A stretch of DNA of 64,000 bases from Actinoallomurus vinaceus (GTDB lineage Bacteria > Actinomycetota > Actinomycetes > Streptosporangiales > Streptosporangiaceae): assembly GCF_039542055.1 (NCBI RefSeq), contig NZ_BAABHK010000008.1:425726-489725 (forward strand), in the 5' to 3' direction. This document shows, in pieces, positions 47,760 through 56,868 of this stretch. Within the stretch, counting starts at the first letter, position 1. Every line of letters starts with the position of its first letter. A program made the position numbers and the translations under genes. A model generated the notes under the pieces. That model saw only the letters and a program-made list of their open reading frames with translations. It was not told where the DNA came from and did not search any database.

Positions 47760-48491
47760 ATGGTGCGTCGCGTTCGTGTGCTGTTGGTGTCCGCGTTGTT
47801 GCTGGTGACGGGCTCGGTGATGGTGTCCGGGCCGGCCTCGGCCGTCATCGGCGGGTCAAAGAGCACTTACGGCCCATGGGCGGTGCGCATGCTCGTCGAC
47901 GGCAAACCGGTGTGCACCGGGACGGCGGTCACGAAGCAGTGGGTCATCAGCGCCTCGCACTGCTTCTTCGAGCAGGGGCAGGCGGTCGCCGACAAGCGGA
48001 TCTCGTTCCGGGTCGGCAACCTCGACATGCGTAAGGGCACCACTGTCCGCCCGGTGGGCAAGCGGGCGGGGAACTCGCGCGCTGACATGATGCTCATCAA
48101 GGTCTCGCCGATGAAGATCCGCCCGGTGCGGCTGGCCAAGGCCCATGTCCACCCCGGTGAGATCGTGCGGCAGTACGGGTGGGGCGCCACCTGCACCAAG
48201 GATGAGAACACCTGCCAGTCGCCCGTGCTCAAGCAGTCGAAGCTGCGGGTCGTACGGTCGGACGCCCGCCGCTGCGAGGGCTACGCCGAACCGGGCGGCA
48301 CGGACTTCTGCATGGAGAAGGTGTCCGGGATTCCCGCCGGCGGCGACTCTGGAGCCCCGGTGATGAGCATCGGCGCACACGGCAAGGAGACCCTGCTCGG
48401 CGTCTTCTACGGCTCCGACCGAGAGAAGATGGCCGGGGCCGGGGAGATCGCCCAGCAACTCGCCTGGATCCACAAAGTCACGAAGCGATAG
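47760..48491 (+). CDS. Secreted trypsin-like serine protease
   Basis: A 243-residue S1-family protease. Signal peptide 1-27 (VSGPASA), then the mature start VIGGSKSTYGPW with almost no propeptide. The triad is His67 (SASHC), Asp109 (SRADMMLI) and Ser197 (GGDSGAPV). Three likely disulfides (Cys52-Cys68 and two more pairs). No C-terminal anchor or binding domain. It degrades or processes extracellular proteins. A ribosome site (agaagagga) and a strong terminator at 48509-48538 frame the gene as a single unit. Confidence 0.9.
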   Translation: MVRRVRVLLVSALLLVTGSVMVSGPASAVIGGSKSTYGPWAVRMLVDGKPVCTGTAVTKQWVISASHCFFEQGQAVADKRISFRVGNLDMRKGTTVRPVGKRAGNSRADMMLIKVSPMKIRPVRLAKAHVHPGEIVRQYGWGATCTKDENTCQSPVLKQSKLRVVRSDARRCEGYAEPGGTDFCMEKVSGIPAGGDSGAPVMSIGAHGKETLLGVFYGSDREKMAGAGEIAQQLAWIHKVTKR

Positions 48492-48508
48492 GGCAGAGCG
48501 CAACCCCC

Positions 48509-48538
48509 GAGGCCGGTCCCCGCGCGGGGACCGGCCTC
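48509..48538 (+). terminator. Terminator after the protease gene
   Basis: A perfect 13-bp stem (48509-48521 gaggccggtcccc with 48526-48538) and a gcgc loop, 18 bp after the stop. Confidence 0.8.
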
Positions 48539-48659
48539 AGCGCATGGTCGATCCGCCGTCGATGCTGAGCACCTGGCCGGTGACCCATTCGGCGTCGTCC
48601 GAGAGCAGGTAGGCGACCGCGGCGGCCACGTCGCCGGGGTCGCCGAGCCTGGGGCTGAT
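48537..48659 (-). pseudogene. C-terminal fragment of an SDR enzyme
   Basis: About 40 residues ending SDDAEWVTGQVLSIDGGSTM, the standard C-terminus of a short-chain dehydrogenase, with no nucleotide-binding part. Upstream (to the right) the similarity stops abruptly near 48660. Its stop lies in the terminator of the protease gene. Confidence 0.75.
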
Positions 48660-48867
48660 TCCTTCTCCGCACCATGTCAACCGCGTGCGTGCCGGGCTGA
48701 GGCGTCGGCTGGACCGAAGTCATCGCTTGACCTTCGAGTCGAGTTTGCATCGGCTCAACCGCAGCGGCCGACCGCCGGCTCAACAGCGCACGGCACACCA
48801 TCATCCTCGTACGAGCCCGCGTCGATCCCGAAACGCGCACGCGGGAGTGGTCCCGTAGGCGGGCTGC

Positions 48868-50538
48868 TCACTGTTCGGTGCCGCTCTCCGGTGCGAGTAT
48901 CAGCAGGGAGTCGCGCTTGATCGCGTCCAGGGAAAGTGTCTTGTAGCCAGTCTCCTCGAACAGCACGGTGATCCGGTCGGGTTCGGCGCGCATGACCGTC
49001 CCCGGACCCCACGACTTGTGCACCACCTCGGAGTGGACCGGGAATGGACCGTCGACCCGCGTCGTGTCGACCGCCCCCGCGACGCAGTTGTCGCAGTTGT
49101 CGCAGGTCTTCGTCGTACGGGGCTCGCCGAAGTACTCCAGCAGATAGCGACGGCGGCACCCGGTGGTCTCGGAGTAGCCGCGCATCATGTCGATGCGCGA
49201 GTCGTCCACCCGGCGGCGGCTCTCGTCCAGCTCCATCGCGTCGGCCGCGGCCTGCTTGGGAGCGGGCCCCCGCTCGGCGTACCGCAGGTCTCCCCGGCCG
49301 CTCACCTCCACCGCCTTGGTGTGCTGGAGCAGGTTCACGAGAGAGGTCAGCTTGGACGGGCCGATGCCCAGCGTGTCGCGTACGGCGTGGGGCTTCACGG
49401 TGCCGCCGTGCTCGTGGAGCAGGACGGCGAGCCGGAGCAGCATCTCCTCGTCCGGCCGGCCGCCGGCGAAGAACCGGCGCAGGCCGAGGTCCTCCGACCG
49501 GTAGTACAGGACCGCGTCGGCCGGCTCGCCGTCGCGGCCGGCCCGGCCGATCTCCTGGTAGTAGGAGTCCGGCGACTCGGGCGGGGCACTGTGCAGGACG
49601 TAGCGCACATTCGGCTTGTCGATCCCCATGCCGAAGGCGGAGGTGGCCACGACGACGTCGAGCCCGTCCTCGGAGAACAACGTGTGCACCCGCTCGCGTT
49701 CGGACGCCTTCATCCCCGCGTGATAGGCCTCCGCGTGCAGCCCGGCCTCGGTCAGCTCTTTGGCGTACGCCGTGGCGTCGCGGCGTGTCGCGACGTACAC
49801 CAGGCCGAGCCCGGACCGTCCGGCGGCGTCCGCGACGAGCGCGCGCCTCTTGGTGCTCTCCTCGGCGAACCGGCGGACCCGCAGCGCGATGTTGGGCCGG
49901 TCGAAGCCCCGGATGACCTGGCGGACGTCGCGGAGGCCGAGCACCTCCACGATGTCCTCGCGTACGGGCGGCGACGCGGTCGCGGTCAGCGCGATCACCG
50001 GGGGGTGGCCGAGGCGTTCGATGACCCGGCCGAGCCCGAGGTAGTCGGGCCGGAAGTCATGCCCCCAGGCCGAGACGCAGTGCGCCTCGTCGATCGCGAT
50101 CAGCGAGGGTCGCGCCGCGGCGAGCCGGTCCACGACATCGGGCTTGGCGAGCTGCTCGGGGGAGAGGAAGACGTACTCGGCCTTACCGGCCCGGATCTGC
50201 TCCAGAGAGGCCTCGCTCGAGCCCGCGCGCTGCGCGGAGTTGACGACGACGGCGCCGCCCGCGTTCCGCTCGGTGAGCGAGAGCATCTGGTCCCGCTGCA
50301 GGGCGATCAACGGCGAGATCACGATGGTCGGGCCGTCGAGCAACTGGGCCGGGACCTGATAGGTCGCGGACTTGCCGCTGCCGGTCGGCATGACGACGAG
50401 TACGTCGTGCCCCTGAAGGAGGGCCTGCATCGCCTCCGTCTGCCCGGGCCGCAGCCGCCGCCAGTCGAAGACCTCCCTCGCCGTCCGCTGAAGACGCCGC
50501 CGAGCCCCGAACCGGCCCAACCCATTGCGAATCCCCAT
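48868..50538 (-). CDS. recQ: RecQ-family ATP-dependent DNA helicase
   Basis: A 556-residue RecQ-type helicase. Walker A MPTGSGKS (~49-56), DEAH box IAIDEAHCVSAWGHDFRPDY (~147-166), motif III TATAS, the helicase C domain (GLVYVATRRDATAYAKEL... ATSAFGMGIDKPNVRYVLH... YYQEIGRAGRDGEPADAVLYY), and a RecQ-C zinc-binding/winged-helix region (CDNCDNCVAG). No HRDC domain. The last ~50 residues form a small SH3-like part (HKSWGPGTVMRAEPDRITVLFEETGYKTL). It unwinds DNA during repair and recombination. Single gene; starts at ATG 50538. Confidence 0.93.
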   Translation of the reverse strand: MGIRNGLGRFGARRRLQRTAREVFDWRRLRPGQTEAMQALLQGHDVLVVMPTGSGKSATYQVPAQLLDGPTIVISPLIALQRDQMLSLTERNAGGAVVVNSAQRAGSSEASLEQIRAGKAEYVFLSPEQLAKPDVVDRLAAARPSLIAIDEAHCVSAWGHDFRPDYLGLGRVIERLGHPPVIALTATASPPVREDIVEVLGLRDVRQVIRGFDRPNIALRVRRFAEESTKRRALVADAAGRSGLGLVYVATRRDATAYAKELTEAGLHAEAYHAGMKASERERVHTLFSEDGLDVVVATSAFGMGIDKPNVRYVLHSAPPESPDSYYQEIGRAGRDGEPADAVLYYRSEDLGLRRFFAGGRPDEEMLLRLAVLLHEHGGTVKPHAVRDTLGIGPSKLTSLVNLLQHTKAVEVSGRGDLRYAERGPAPKQAAADAMELDESRRRVDDSRIDMMRGYSETTGCRRRYLLEYFGEPRTTKTCDNCDNCVAGAVDTTRVDGPFPVHSEVVHKSWGPGTVMRAEPDRITVLFEETGYKTLSLDAIKRDSLLILAPESGTEQ

Positions 50539-51066
50539 CCAGCGCCCTCCCTGACGGCCCTTGTCGTTCGGTCCTCAGGACCGAGGCTCGATCATCCAAC
50601 CAGGTCCGTACGACGGCCGGTGCCCGCTTTGCCGGTGTATGTGCGTCTCAACCGTGCCGCGCGCCGTCGGGCCAGATGATGCGAACCGGGACGCCACGCC
50701 GACCGGCGTAGGTCACGACGTCGGCGGTTCCGCCGTGGCCATGTCGCTGACGAGATCTGGGGCACGAGCCGTGGAGGATGTCGAGAATGCGGTGCCGGCG
50801 CACGTGGGGGACGGCCGGTCCGGTGGCGTGGTCGGCCGGGGCGGTGCTCTGTTGCGGTGCGGCGTGGTGCAGCGTGAGCCTGGGCGCGTTTGAGGTGGTG
50901 GAGCGCTGGCGCTGCGGAACTGTCGTGTTGTCGGATCGCCGGCGACCAGGGTCCCGGAAATTTCTTCAGAGAAATCCGGGAGGCGGTGTCGGATCGGGGC
51001 GGTGGTGTTCGTAGCAGGGGTGAGGCCGCCCGCAAGGGGCGGCGCCAAGGCAGAGGAACCGCGATC
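50539..51066. other. 528-bp gap upstream of the DHFR-like gene
   Basis: I find no convincing gene. Small frames on the + strand (about 50780-51010) have Cys/Trp-rich translations without a start signal. The right end carries the promoter and the agaggaa ribosome site of the next gene. Confidence 0.45.
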
Positions 51067-51690
51067 ATGAAGCTGACGACCGTGACTCAGGTCACCATCG
51101 ATGGAGTGATGCAGGGAAACGGCGGCGCGTCGGATGAGGACCGCAGGAACGGATTCGAGCGCGGCGGATGGGCCCTGGGGAAGGGTGACAGCGAGACCCA
51201 CGCGTTCATCAACCAGACCTACCAGCGCGCCGAGGCGTTCCTGTTCGGCCGGCGGACCTACGAGCTGTTCGCCGGCTCATGGGGGACCTTTACGGTCCAG
51301 GATGCCCCTGGCTGGGAGTCCGTCGTGGAAGCGTTGAACACACGGCCCAAGTACGTGGCGTCGACCACGCTCACCGATCCGGCGTGGTCGGACACGACCG
51401 TCCTGTCCGGAGACGTCGCGGCCGCCGTCCGAGAACTGAAGGCCAAGCCGGGGGGTGAGCTGCAGGTGCACGGCAGTGGCATCCTGACCCGGTGGCTGCT
51501 GGACAACGATCTGGTCGACGAGATGACTCTGATCACCATCCCGGTGGTCGTCGGCCAGGGCGCGCGGCTGTTCCCCGACGCGGGCCCGGACCTTGCGCTC
51601 GACCTGGTCGAGTCGCGCGTCGACTCCAAGGGCGTGACGATCCAGGTCTACCGGCCGGCCGGGCGCCCGCAGTATGCGCCAACGGCTTGA
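51067..51690 (+). CDS. Dihydrofolate reductase family protein (RibD C-terminal like)
   Basis: A 207-residue protein with the DHFR/RibD-C fold: MKLTTVTQVTIDGVMQGNGG at the start, FLFGRRTYELFAGSWG, YVASTTLTDPAWSDTTVL, and the late LLDNDLVDEMTLITIPVVVGQGARLF. It probably binds NADPH; members are usually called reductases of unknown substrate. It sits 53 nt before the DGPF protein and its ECF42 sigma factor, a common neighbour in actinomycete genomes. Confidence 0.85.
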   Translation: MKLTTVTQVTIDGVMQGNGGASDEDRRNGFERGGWALGKGDSETHAFINQTYQRAEAFLFGRRTYELFAGSWGTFTVQDAPGWESVVEALNTRPKYVASTTLTDPAWSDTTVLSGDVAAAVRELKAKPGGELQVHGSGILTRWLLDNDLVDEMTLITIPVVVGQGARLFPDAGPDLALDLVESRVDSKGVTIQVYRPAGRPQYAPTA

Positions 51691-51743
51691 AGTCCCTGAC
51701 CACCGAACCACGCTGTCTCGACACCACAGGAGATGATCTTCAG

Positions 51744-52067
51744 ATGCAGTACCTGGTTTCCGTGATCGATGACAAGAGCAATCCCGGCAGCACGGACAGG
51801 CAGCCTGCCATCAGCGCGTTCAACGAACGACTGATCGCCGAGGGCTACTGGGTTTTCGCGGGCGGACTCGCGGACACCGACGCGGCCACGGTCATCGACA
51901 ACCGGGGCGAGCAGGCGGTGTTCAGCGACGGGCCCTTCGTGGAGTCGAAGGAGTACCTCGCCGGCGTCTGGGTGTGGGAGGCCCCCGATCTGGATGTGGC
52001 GCTCAAGCTCGCCGCCGAGGCGTCGAAGGTCTGCGATCGGAAGATCGAGGTGCGGCCGTTCCAGTGA
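51744..52067 (+). CDS. DGPF (YCII-related) protein of an ECF42 system
   Basis: A 107-residue protein with the YCII-related fold and the defining motif SDGPFVESKEYLAGVWVWEAPDLD. Such DGPF proteins are encoded beside ECF42 sigma factors, as here (the sigma start overlaps its stop). Work on Streptomyces ECF42 links the pair, but the chemical role of DGPF proteins is not known. Caggagatga lies before the ATG. Confidence 0.9.
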   Translation: MQYLVSVIDDKSNPGSTDRQPAISAFNERLIAEGYWVFAGGLADTDAATVIDNRGEQAVFSDGPFVESKEYLAGVWVWEAPDLDVALKLAAEASKVCDRKIEVRPFQ

Positions 52068-53305
52068 GCGACGCCGACGTCCGCGAGGCGATCACCCGGG
52101 CCCACCACGAGGAGTGGGCCCGGGTGGTCGCCTCCCTGACCAGGCGATTCGGTGACCTCGACATCGCCGAGGAGGCGGCGGCCGAGGCGTTCGCGACCGC
52201 CGTCGAGCGGTGGCCGGCCGACGGCGTGCCCCCCAACCCCGGCGCCTGGCTGACCACCACCGCCAACCGCAAGGCCATCGACCGGATCCGGCGCGAGAAC
52301 AAGCGCGACGACAAGCACAAGGAGGCTCAGGTGTTGTACGACGACGACCCGCCCGAGCCTGTCGACGCCATCGACGACGACCGGCTCCGGCTGATCTTCA
52401 CCTGCTGTCACCCGGCGCTCGCGATGGAGACCCGCGTGGCGCTGACGCTGCGCATGGTCGGCGGTCTGACCGTGCCCGAGATCGCCCGCGCCTTCCTGGT
52501 GGCCGAGAGTGCCATGGGGCAGCGGATCACCCGCGCGAAGGCCAAGATCAAGGCGGCTCGTATCCCCTATCGCGTGCCGTCCGCCGAGGATCTCCCGGCA
52601 CGCGTCTCCGGCGTACTCGCCGTCCTCTTTCTCGTATTCAACGAGGGCTACCTGGCGACCGGCTCCGACACCGATCCGGTACGTCGCGACCTGACCGCCG
52701 AGGCGATCCGGCTCGCTCGCCTGATCCGTGCCCTCATGCCGGACGACGGTGAGGTGGCCGGGCTGCTGGCGCTGATGCTCCTCATCGAGGCCCGCCGCCC
52801 CGCCCGGGTCTCGGCGAGCGGCGAACTGGTCGCGCTCGGCGAGCAGGACCGTGGGGCCTGGGACGCGACGCTGGTCGCCGAGGGTCACCGGCTGGTGCGC
52901 GAGCGCCTCGCCGCTGCCGCCGCCGGGGTCGCTCCGGGCCGCTACCAGATCCTCGCGGCGATCAACGCCGTGCACACCTCCGCCCGCGACGTACGCGACA
53001 CCGACTGGTCACAGGTCCTCGCCCTCTACGACCAGCTCGTCCGCCTCGACCCCTCGCCGATCATCGCCCTCAACCGGGCCATCGCGGTCGCCGAACTCGA
53101 CGGCCCGGACGTGGCACTGGCAGCCGTCAACCGTCTTGAGGACAAGCTGGCCGGCTATCACGCCTACCACGCCACCCGCGCCGACCTGCTGCGCCGGCTG
53201 GGCCGCAGTCAGCAGTCACGCGCGGCCTACGACAAGGCCATCGAACTGGCGGGCAACACCGCCGAGACCGCCTACCTGACCCGCCGCCGCGACCAACTGC
53301 GGTAG
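52064..53305 (+). CDS. ECF42-type sigma factor with C-terminal TPR-like extension
   Basis: A 413-residue sigma factor. Sigma regions 2 and 4 occupy residues ~1-180 (RFGDLDIAEEAAAEAFATAVERWP..., LTVPEIARAFLVAESAMGQRITRAKAKIK). A DUF6596-like segment (VLAVLFLVFNEGYLATGSD) and TPR-like helices follow (LALYDQLVRLDPSPIIALNRAIAVAEL ... YHATRADLLRRLGRSQQSRAAYDKAIELAGN). In ECF42 the extension replaces an anti-sigma factor and is needed for activity. The GTG start is in a GTGA overlap with the DGPF gene, so the two are translated together. It likely activates its own DGPF operon. Confidence 0.92.
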   Translation: MSDADVREAITRAHHEEWARVVASLTRRFGDLDIAEEAAAEAFATAVERWPADGVPPNPGAWLTTTANRKAIDRIRRENKRDDKHKEAQVLYDDDPPEPVDAIDDDRLRLIFTCCHPALAMETRVALTLRMVGGLTVPEIARAFLVAESAMGQRITRAKAKIKAARIPYRVPSAEDLPARVSGVLAVLFLVFNEGYLATGSDTDPVRRDLTAEAIRLARLIRALMPDDGEVAGLLALMLLIEARRPARVSASGELVALGEQDRGAWDATLVAEGHRLVRERLAAAAAGVAPGRYQILAAINAVHTSARDVRDTDWSQVLALYDQLVRLDPSPIIALNRAIAVAELDGPDVALAAVNRLEDKLAGYHAYHATRADLLRRLGRSQQSRAAYDKAIELAGNTAETAYLTRRRDQLR

Positions 53306-53568
53306 CGCCCACGGATCCCGATCAACACCCCGCACGCAGCGGCGGCGGCCCCGAGCCACCCGCCGCTTCCTACGCCATGTAGAGACCGTCCTCCATGCGT
53401 GGGCCGACGTGCTTGCAGGACCATCCCCGCGTGCGCGGGGATGGGGCATCATCAGGCGTCGATGACCGGTGGTCCGGCTTCCACTCAGTCTGTTCCTCAC
53501 TTAGCGATCGGGTCTTATCCGCGCGCCGGGCACAGGCCGGTGCCCCCGCCGCCTGCGTGGCCGTTCAG
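53306..53568. other. Space between converging genes
   Basis: No gene. It holds the CRISPR-like hairpin at 53418-53446. Confidence 0.5.
53418..53446. repeat. Single CRISPR-repeat-like hairpin
   Basis: ggaccatccccgcgtgcgcg followed by gggatgggg resembles the type I-E repeats of actinomycetes in sequence and in its perfect 10-bp stem (53421-53430 with 53435-53444). Only one copy exists and there are no spacers or cas genes. Since it lies between converging genes it could equally be a two-way terminator. Confidence 0.45.
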
Positions 53569-55545
53569 CTATTTCACCGTTTCGGTGACAGCGTGGCCGG
53601 TCGTGGGCCAATAAAGGCGGGATCCGGCGTAGCTGAACCAATAGGCACCGGTGTGGTGGGCCGTGGTGGTGAAGGCGAACCGGCCGGAGCCGTCGGTGCG
53701 GGCTGTGCCGAGGAGGATCGCGGTCTGCGTCCCCTTGGCCCGGAACCAGACCTGGACGGTAGCACCGGACAGGCCGTACCAGCCGGTGTGCGTGCCCTGC
53801 AGCACGCCCCTGAGCCGGACCGGATGACCTCGCCGTACCGGGTTCGGGTTCACGGCCGCGCCGGTGATTCGGCTCGTGCGCTTGACGGTGACCCGGATGG
53901 CCGGACTGTACGTCTTGTACCTCGGTACATAGGCACGCCAGTAGCCGGTGCCCAGAGTCCGCGCGGAGAAGTAGAAGTTACCGGCGTTGTAGAAGCGGTC
54001 CTTGACGACCGTCTTCCAGCTCTTGCCGTCGGGTGAGTACTGCAGGTCGGCTGGGTCGCCGCCAGGCGGAGCGTTGTAACCGCTGCCGATGCACTGGACG
54101 GCTGTTCCGTCGAAGGAGATCCTGCCGCCGGGAACCGGGTGCGACTGTCCCGAGCCGACCGTCAGCTTCACCGTGAACTCTGGGCCGAGCCGAATGAGGA
54201 ATGGGGAGCTGACGGAAGGGGTAGCGTGCGCTGAGCCGGCGTAGGACGCGCGCCACCAACCGCTCTGCGTGACCACGACCGGGATTCTGTAATCGGCGTA
54301 CCCGTTCTCCGCCTGGGCGATCGCCTGGTCCGTGGTGCCGTGGTAGGGCGTGTCCGACCAGGTCGTCCCGTCCGGTGAGAATTGCAGCGTGATCGGTTCG
54401 CCCCACTGCACCCCGCTCAGGAGGCCTTCCAGGGCGACCGGCTGCCGCATCCCTGTGTAATAGCAGTAATCGGAAGCCGGGGTGATCGAGAGCTTGGTCT
54501 GGCTCGTGAGGTGTGCGGGGTCGGCGACGGTCACCGTGCTCTGGGAGGCGGCGTACGGGTCGAACGCGCGGCTGGGCAGGCCACCGTTCTCGAGGGTGGG
54601 GTCGTGCGCGATCGTCCATGTTCCGTCGGCCGGAACGAAATCCTGGGTCATGTCGAAGGTGCCGTCGTTTCCGGTCCTGGCCCAGAGACGGAGGTTGCTG
54701 TTCGGCGGGGCGCCGTCAGCGAGAGCGGACACCGCGGTGCTGGGAGCGGGATGCCAGGCGCCGTTCGCGTCCTGGTACTCAAGGGTGCCGCTGATCGTGA
54801 CACTCTGGTTCAGGTGCGGCTGAGCCGGGTCCAGCGTGAGCCCGATGATCCGGCTGGGAAACCGGTCGACCGTGACGGGAATGCGGGCGGTGCGCGAGGC
54901 GGTCAGGCCGCCCTGCGCGACCGCCGTGGCCCAGTAGTCGGTGGGCGCGTTCTCCGCTGGAGCGGTCCCGCTGAAAGAGCCGTCGCTGCTGGTCGTCGTC
55001 TCCGTCTTGTGTCCGCCGTCGTCGGTCACACGTACGGTCATCCCCGCAGCCGGCTGGGTCTGGCCCTGTGCGTCGGTGTAGACGAGCCGCCCGGAGAAGG
55101 CAGGCGGGGTGCGGTCGACTCCGATGGTCGTCGGTGTTACCGAGAACGAGTCGAACCTGGTTGGCACGTGCGCGCGGATCGTCCCAGCGGCCGGAAGCGT
55201 GACCTGGTCGCCGGCTTGGTCGGCCACGCTCACGTCAAGGTCGATCACCGGAGTCAGTGGCAGGTCGGCCGCGCTGGTGCTTTCCCAGGTCCCAGCGGTA
55301 TCACTACCGCTGATGCGAGTGAACTGAGTGAGCGTGGCGTACGGCGTCGCCGTACCGTCGGAGCGCAGCGCGACCGTTACCTGAGTCACTGGCGACGTCG
55401 CGTCGATCGTCACATCGATCTTGCTTGACCAGCCGAGCGTAACGGCACGTGCCCCCGGCACGGTGATGGGCGCCGTCGTTGCTCCGGCCGCCGGAACCAC
55501 AGCGAACGGTATCAACAGTCCGGCCAACGCCAGCAACGACCGCAT
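53569..55545 (-). CDS. Large secreted protein with Ig-like domains
   Basis: A 658-residue exported protein. Signal peptide 1-~23 (MRSLLALAGLLIPFAVVPAAGA). The rest is a chain of beta-sandwich (Ig/Big-like) domains, seen from alternating hydrophobic strands and motifs such as PPAFSGRLVYTDAQGQTQPAAGMTVRVTDDGG, QSVTISGTLEYQ and PVRRGHPVRLRGVLQG. No catalytic motif, no LPxTG and no membrane anchor. Start ATG 55545 follows gggag. Possibly adhesive or a cell-surface scaffold; unknown function. Confidence 0.75.
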   Translation of the reverse strand: MRSLLALAGLLIPFAVVPAAGATTAPITVPGARAVTLGWSSKIDVTIDATSPVTQVTVALRSDGTATPYATLTQFTRISGSDTAGTWESTSAADLPLTPVIDLDVSVADQAGDQVTLPAAGTIRAHVPTRFDSFSVTPTTIGVDRTPPAFSGRLVYTDAQGQTQPAAGMTVRVTDDGGHKTETTTSSDGSFSGTAPAENAPTDYWATAVAQGGLTASRTARIPVTVDRFPSRIIGLTLDPAQPHLNQSVTISGTLEYQDANGAWHPAPSTAVSALADGAPPNSNLRLWARTGNDGTFDMTQDFVPADGTWTIAHDPTLENGGLPSRAFDPYAASQSTVTVADPAHLTSQTKLSITPASDYCYYTGMRQPVALEGLLSGVQWGEPITLQFSPDGTTWSDTPYHGTTDQAIAQAENGYADYRIPVVVTQSGWWRASYAGSAHATPSVSSPFLIRLGPEFTVKLTVGSGQSHPVPGGRISFDGTAVQCIGSGYNAPPGGDPADLQYSPDGKSWKTVVKDRFYNAGNFYFSARTLGTGYWRAYVPRYKTYSPAIRVTVKRTSRITGAAVNPNPVRRGHPVRLRGVLQGTHTGWYGLSGATVQVWFRAKGTQTAILLGTARTDGSGRFAFTTTAHHTGAYWFSYAGSRLYWPTTGHAVTETVK

Positions 55546-55850
55546 CAACACTCCCAAAACCCATCTCCACGCCACGGCCTCCCATGAAACGCCAAATCCT
55601 TATATCAGCTAAACGCCCCCTGACGATCATGTAATGGTTGACCCGAACCGGTCACGCGGATAAGGCCGAGGCCGCGAACGCCGGACCAGCGTGATCAAGC
55701 CGGGCGAGAGTGATACCAGGCCAGAGCAGTTCCGGCAACAAGATCAACTCACCGGGTATCGGCCCGCGGCTGACGCGCGTAGGGAGCGGGAACTCTGACG
55801 TTCCCGCTCCCTACGGCCCCGTATGCCTGGCCTGTTTCGTTCGGGATGGG
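55546..55850. other. Gap with terminator between exported-protein genes
   Basis: No gene. It contains the terminator of the DUF4232 gene (55779-55814) and the promoter of the Ig-like protein. Confidence 0.5.
55779..55814 (-). terminator. Terminator after the DUF4232 gene
   Basis: A perfect 15-bp stem (55779-55793 gtagggagcgggaac with 55800-55814) and a 6-nt loop, 36 bp beyond the minus-strand stop. Confidence 0.8.
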
Positions 55851-56507
55851 TCAGGTGAAGTTGACGCCGTTCATGGTGGGCTGGAGTGTGCCCAGGGTGA
55901 GGCTGTCGCAGATCGGTGGCTGGTAGCCGTCGTCGAGGCCGTGGTAGGTGAGCGGGATCCAGGTGCTGTGCCAGGCGACGCCGAGGCCGTCGGTGGTGCC
56001 GCCGGGGCAGCCCTTGGTGGTGTGCCACTTGGTTCCTGCGAAGGCCGAACGTCCGGGCCGCAGCGTGATGGTCATGCCGGCACCGGGGTAGCTCACCTGG
56101 GTCGCGGGAATCGCGGTGTAGTTGTTCCGCCCGCCCTCCCCGAGCGGTGTCCAGCCGGCCGGCAGGTAGCAGGTTTCGCTCGACCGGTTGGTGAGGGTCA
56201 GCGTGGCGATCGCCTTTTCCGCTGCCATCTCCGCTTCCAGTCCGGAGCCGGGATCTTGAATCTGCAGATCGGCTTTAAGTTCGGATGCCATGCAGCTCGG
56301 CGTGTCACCCTGATCGGTGTGCGCCGCCGCCGCTTTCCCGCTGGGGGTGCCATTGGCGGCCGGCGCCGTCTTCGCCGATGAACCCGACGACGTCGAACCC
56401 GACGACGTCGACACCTTGCTGTCGATGTTGCAGCCGGTGAGGGCGAGAGCGACCATTCCGCCACCACAAGCCAGAGCGGCAGTCATACGAAGGCGCTTGA
56501 ACTGCAT
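55851..56507 (-). CDS. DUF4232-domain lipoprotein
   Basis: A 218-residue lipoprotein. The signal peptide ends in LALTGC (lipobox, Cys26). A Ser/Thr/Ala linker follows (~28-70), then the DUF4232 domain (~72-218; TLTLTNRSSETCYLPAGWTPLG, FAGTKWHTTKGCPGGTTDGLGVAW) with four Cys. These are surface beta-sandwich proteins of unknown role, common in actinomycetes. Ribosome site gggaggt upstream. Confidence 0.82.
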   Translation of the reverse strand: MQFKRLRMTAALACGGGMVALALTGCNIDSKVSTSSGSTSSGSSAKTAPAANGTPSGKAAAAHTDQGDTPSCMASELKADLQIQDPGSGLEAEMAAEKAIATLTLTNRSSETCYLPAGWTPLGEGGRNNYTAIPATQVSYPGAGMTITLRPGRSAFAGTKWHTTKGCPGGTTDGLGVAWHSTWIPLTYHGLDDGYQPPICDSLTLGTLQPTMNGVNFT

Positions 56508-56868
56508 GGGTAAAACCTCCCCGGTTGCTTACTGACACGACCGGTAAGTTCGATGTCCGGCAATGCCGTGGAGGTTCACAGGAAGATCCGGATTCCCCAT
56601 TTTTTCTGCCGTGACGGATGTCACGCGAACCCGGGAGGCCGGCAAAGCATCTTAATAGGAAAACCGCCCCAGCTCGTGCCGCAGCGCAGCGGTACAGGCG
56701 TCGGGGCCGGGTATGGGTTGCGGTGAACGAGGTCGCCGTGCGCGGCTTTCGCGATCAGCGCCCACGACGTCGATTGACCGGTCACCGAACGTGATCCGAA
56801 GGCGTCGTCTGCCCGCCCGCGCCCACTGGGGATCGCGGGCGGGCAGACGACCGTCTTTCAGCGTTGTT
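56508..56868. other. Gap with terminator right of the DUF4232 gene
   Basis: No gene recognised. The terminator of the SdrD-like gene (56804-56851) and the promoter of the DUF4232 gene lie here. Confidence 0.5.
56804..56851 (-). terminator. Terminator after the SdrD-like gene
   Basis: An 18-bp perfect stem (56804-56821 with 56834-56851, core cgtctgcccgcccgcg) and a 12-nt loop, 17 bp beyond the minus-strand stop. Confidence 0.8.

Noticed and set aside
50592..51068. 158-residue minus-strand ORF in the gap before the DHFR-like gene
   Set aside because: Arg/Pro/His-rich and without start signal or domain.
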